Assembly (NCBI GenBank): GCA_963824085.1
Contig: CAWGNT010000009.1
Span: forward strand, 230,592 to 294,591
Length of the DNA stretch: 64,000 bases
DNA from: JARRNE01 sp963824085
GTDB lineage: Bacteria > Pseudomonadota > Gammaproteobacteria > Chromatiales > Chromatiaceae
Reading direction: 5' to 3'
Below the pieces are notes generated by a model. It saw only the letters and a program-made list of their open reading frames with translations, did not search any database and was not told where the DNA came from. Each line of letters opens with the position of its first letter. The first letter of the stretch is position 1. A program made the translations under genes and the position numbers. Below, one piece after another: positions 63,142 through 64,000 of the stretch.

Positions 63142-64000
63142 TCATCCCTCGTCGAACAGGTCGGCGGTGCCCGGTGTGGCGGCGCGCGGCGTCTCGCGGG
63201 CCAGGTGGGTGATCTCGGGCCAGCTCTGCACCAGGCCGTTATAGGCCATGGCCTCGTTTGCGTGCTTCTTGCGCTCGCACAGGGCGTAGAGGCGGTAGCA
63301 CAGCTCGCGGGCGGTCTCGGCCTGGCTGCCGAGCTTGGCCACCAGCGCTGCCGCCGCGCCTCCGCCGCCGGCCTCCAGCATCCGGATCAGTTGGTGGACC
63401 ATCATCCAGTGAGGAGTGAGTCGAGAGAAGTGGGGAGCGAGAGATGACCCCTCTCGCTTCTCGCTTCTATGTCCTCTTTTCTCCTCCTCCGGGTCCCAAT
63501 CGGCGGGCAGCTCAGCGGGTTTCAGCAGGCGCACCTTGCCGGCCTTGGAGACCAGGATGCCGGCCTCGGCCAGGCCGGAGACGCTGGTGTTCTTGGACTT
63601 GGAGAGCTGCTCGGCGACGCCGTAGTCCCCCTCGGCGAAGCCGGTCTGCTCGAACCAGGTCAGCGCCCAGCGGCTGTCGGCGTCGAAGTCGCCCTCCTGC
63701 TCGGCCAGGGCCTCGTCCAGGGTTTGGTTGATCAGGGCCAGCGCGGCGCGGACCGTGAGAGGGTTGCCCGTTTCCGCCTCGACCACCTTGGCGTAGCGGG
63801 TATAGACCGCCATGCCGGGCCCTATGGCCGCCTGGGCCAGGTCCACCGGGGCGATGCCCGTGCGAAAAAATAGAAAAGAGGAGTGAGGAGAGAGTTCCTT
63901 GGTAGGCAAGCCTTGGAGCAAACGCAATGCCTGCGGGAGCTCGGCCTTGAGCGCAACGACGACTTGGCGGCGGGTGAAGAGGTCGCCCCAAGTGGTCAGT
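63142..64000 (-). CDS. DUF1156-type DNA methylase, C-terminal part (cut by window edge)
   Basis: The frame is open to the right edge of the window, so only the last 286 residues are seen. Family marks are LTTWGDLFTRRQVV at the edge, GIAPVDLAQAAIGPGMAVYTRYAKVVEAE in the middle and AETARELCYRLYALCERKKHANEAMAYNGLVQSWPEI near the end; this wording is typical of DUF1156-containing methylases. The catalytic motifs (SAM-binding and NPPY type) would lie upstream and outside the window. Two short stretches look inserted relative to the family: PTKELSPHSSFLFFR and the EEEKRGHRSEKREG segment, the second formed by a palindromic repeat. Confidence 0.82.
   Translation of the reverse strand, partial: LTTWGDLFTRRQVVVALKAELPQALRLLQGLPTKELSPHSSFLFFRTGIAPVDLAQAAIGPGMAVYTRYAKVVEAETGNPLTVRAALALINQTLDEALAEQEGDFDADSRWALTWFEQTGFAEGDYGVAEQLSKSKNTSVSGLAEAGILVSKAGKVRLLKPAELPADWDPEEEKRGHRSEKREGSSLAPHFSRLTPHWMMVHQLIRMLEAGGGGAAAALVAKLGSQAETARELCYRLYALCERKKHANEAMAYNGLVQSWPEITHLARETPRAATPGTADLFDEG
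63426..63468. repeat. Palindromic element inserted in frame in the methylase gene
   Basis: Arms 63426-63443 and 63451-63468 pair over 18 bases with three mismatches and a seven-base loop. Flanking AGTGAGGAG- and GAAAAGAGGA-like stretches (reading either strand) recur near 63868-63893 in the same gene. The element is translated as part of a charged insert in the methylase and keeps the frame open. Confidence 0.6.

Overview
The window reads as a high-GC chromosomal segment of a sulfur-oxidising gammaproteobacterium, probably of a Chromatiales-like lineage. The main evidence is a complete flavocytochrome c sulfide dehydrogenase (fccAB). Supporting evidence is the gammaproteobacterial style of NhaA, Ppk1 and AguB, a PEP-CTERM protein, and scattered palindromic repeats of the kind common in purple and colourless sulfur bacteria. 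Species cannot be fixed from sequence alone. No tRNA, rRNA or CRISPR array was seen.

Layout. 1-1.8 kb holds the tail of an FtsX-type permease, a lysine/alanine/proline-rich DUF2934 protein and a repeat-bearing intergenic region. 1.9-13.7 kb is one long minus-strand operon for an Mrp-antiporter/complex-I hybrid: mrpE, F, G, an MbhD-like gene, an MbhE-MrpB fusion, mrpC, mrpD, a NuoL-like gene, then NuoH, NuoB, NuoC and NuoD homologues, a NuoI-GltD fusion and a ferritin-like protein. It resembles archaeal Mbh/Mbx complexes but lacks the full nickel ligand set of a hydrogenase. Two more ferritin-like genes lie divergently beside it. 15.6-24 kb carries an RRM protein, NhaA, a YpsA-like protein, Ppk1, a HARP-type protein facing an ATP-dependent RNA ligase, and nicotinate phosphoribosyltransferase. 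24-32.5 kb carries small or broken genes, AguB, a TrpD-like protein, a Rieske ferredoxin, fccAB with an FNR-type box, and a Kunitz-domain lipoprotein.

32.6-50.8 kb contains two complete V/A-type ATPase operons with identical gene order (H, C, I, K, F, E, A, B, D), arranged head to head around a serine protease gene and a short intergenic region with two inverted repeats. A frameshifted transposase tail follows the second operon. 51-57.6 kb is sparse: a DUF3280-like secreted protein, a PEP-CTERM protein and a protein joining the front of a YpfJ-type metallopeptidase to TPR repeats.

57.6-64 kb is the left part of a predicted defence island on the minus strand: a DUF1156-type DNA methylase (cut by the window edge), a multi-hairpin repeat, a winged-helix protein, three small nucleotidyltransferases, a HepT-like HEPN protein, a large Swt1-HEPN/DUF499 ATPase with a single-base frameshift near its 3' end, and a small membrane protein.

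Functionally, the Mrp/Mbx-like complex, NhaA and the two V-type ATPases all move H+ or Na+ across the membrane. They suggest a cell whose energy budget depends on ion gradients, as in saline or alkaline habitats, with electrons from sulfide entering through FccAB. Several genes differ from an intact frame by one missing base, which could be real decay or residual sequencing error.
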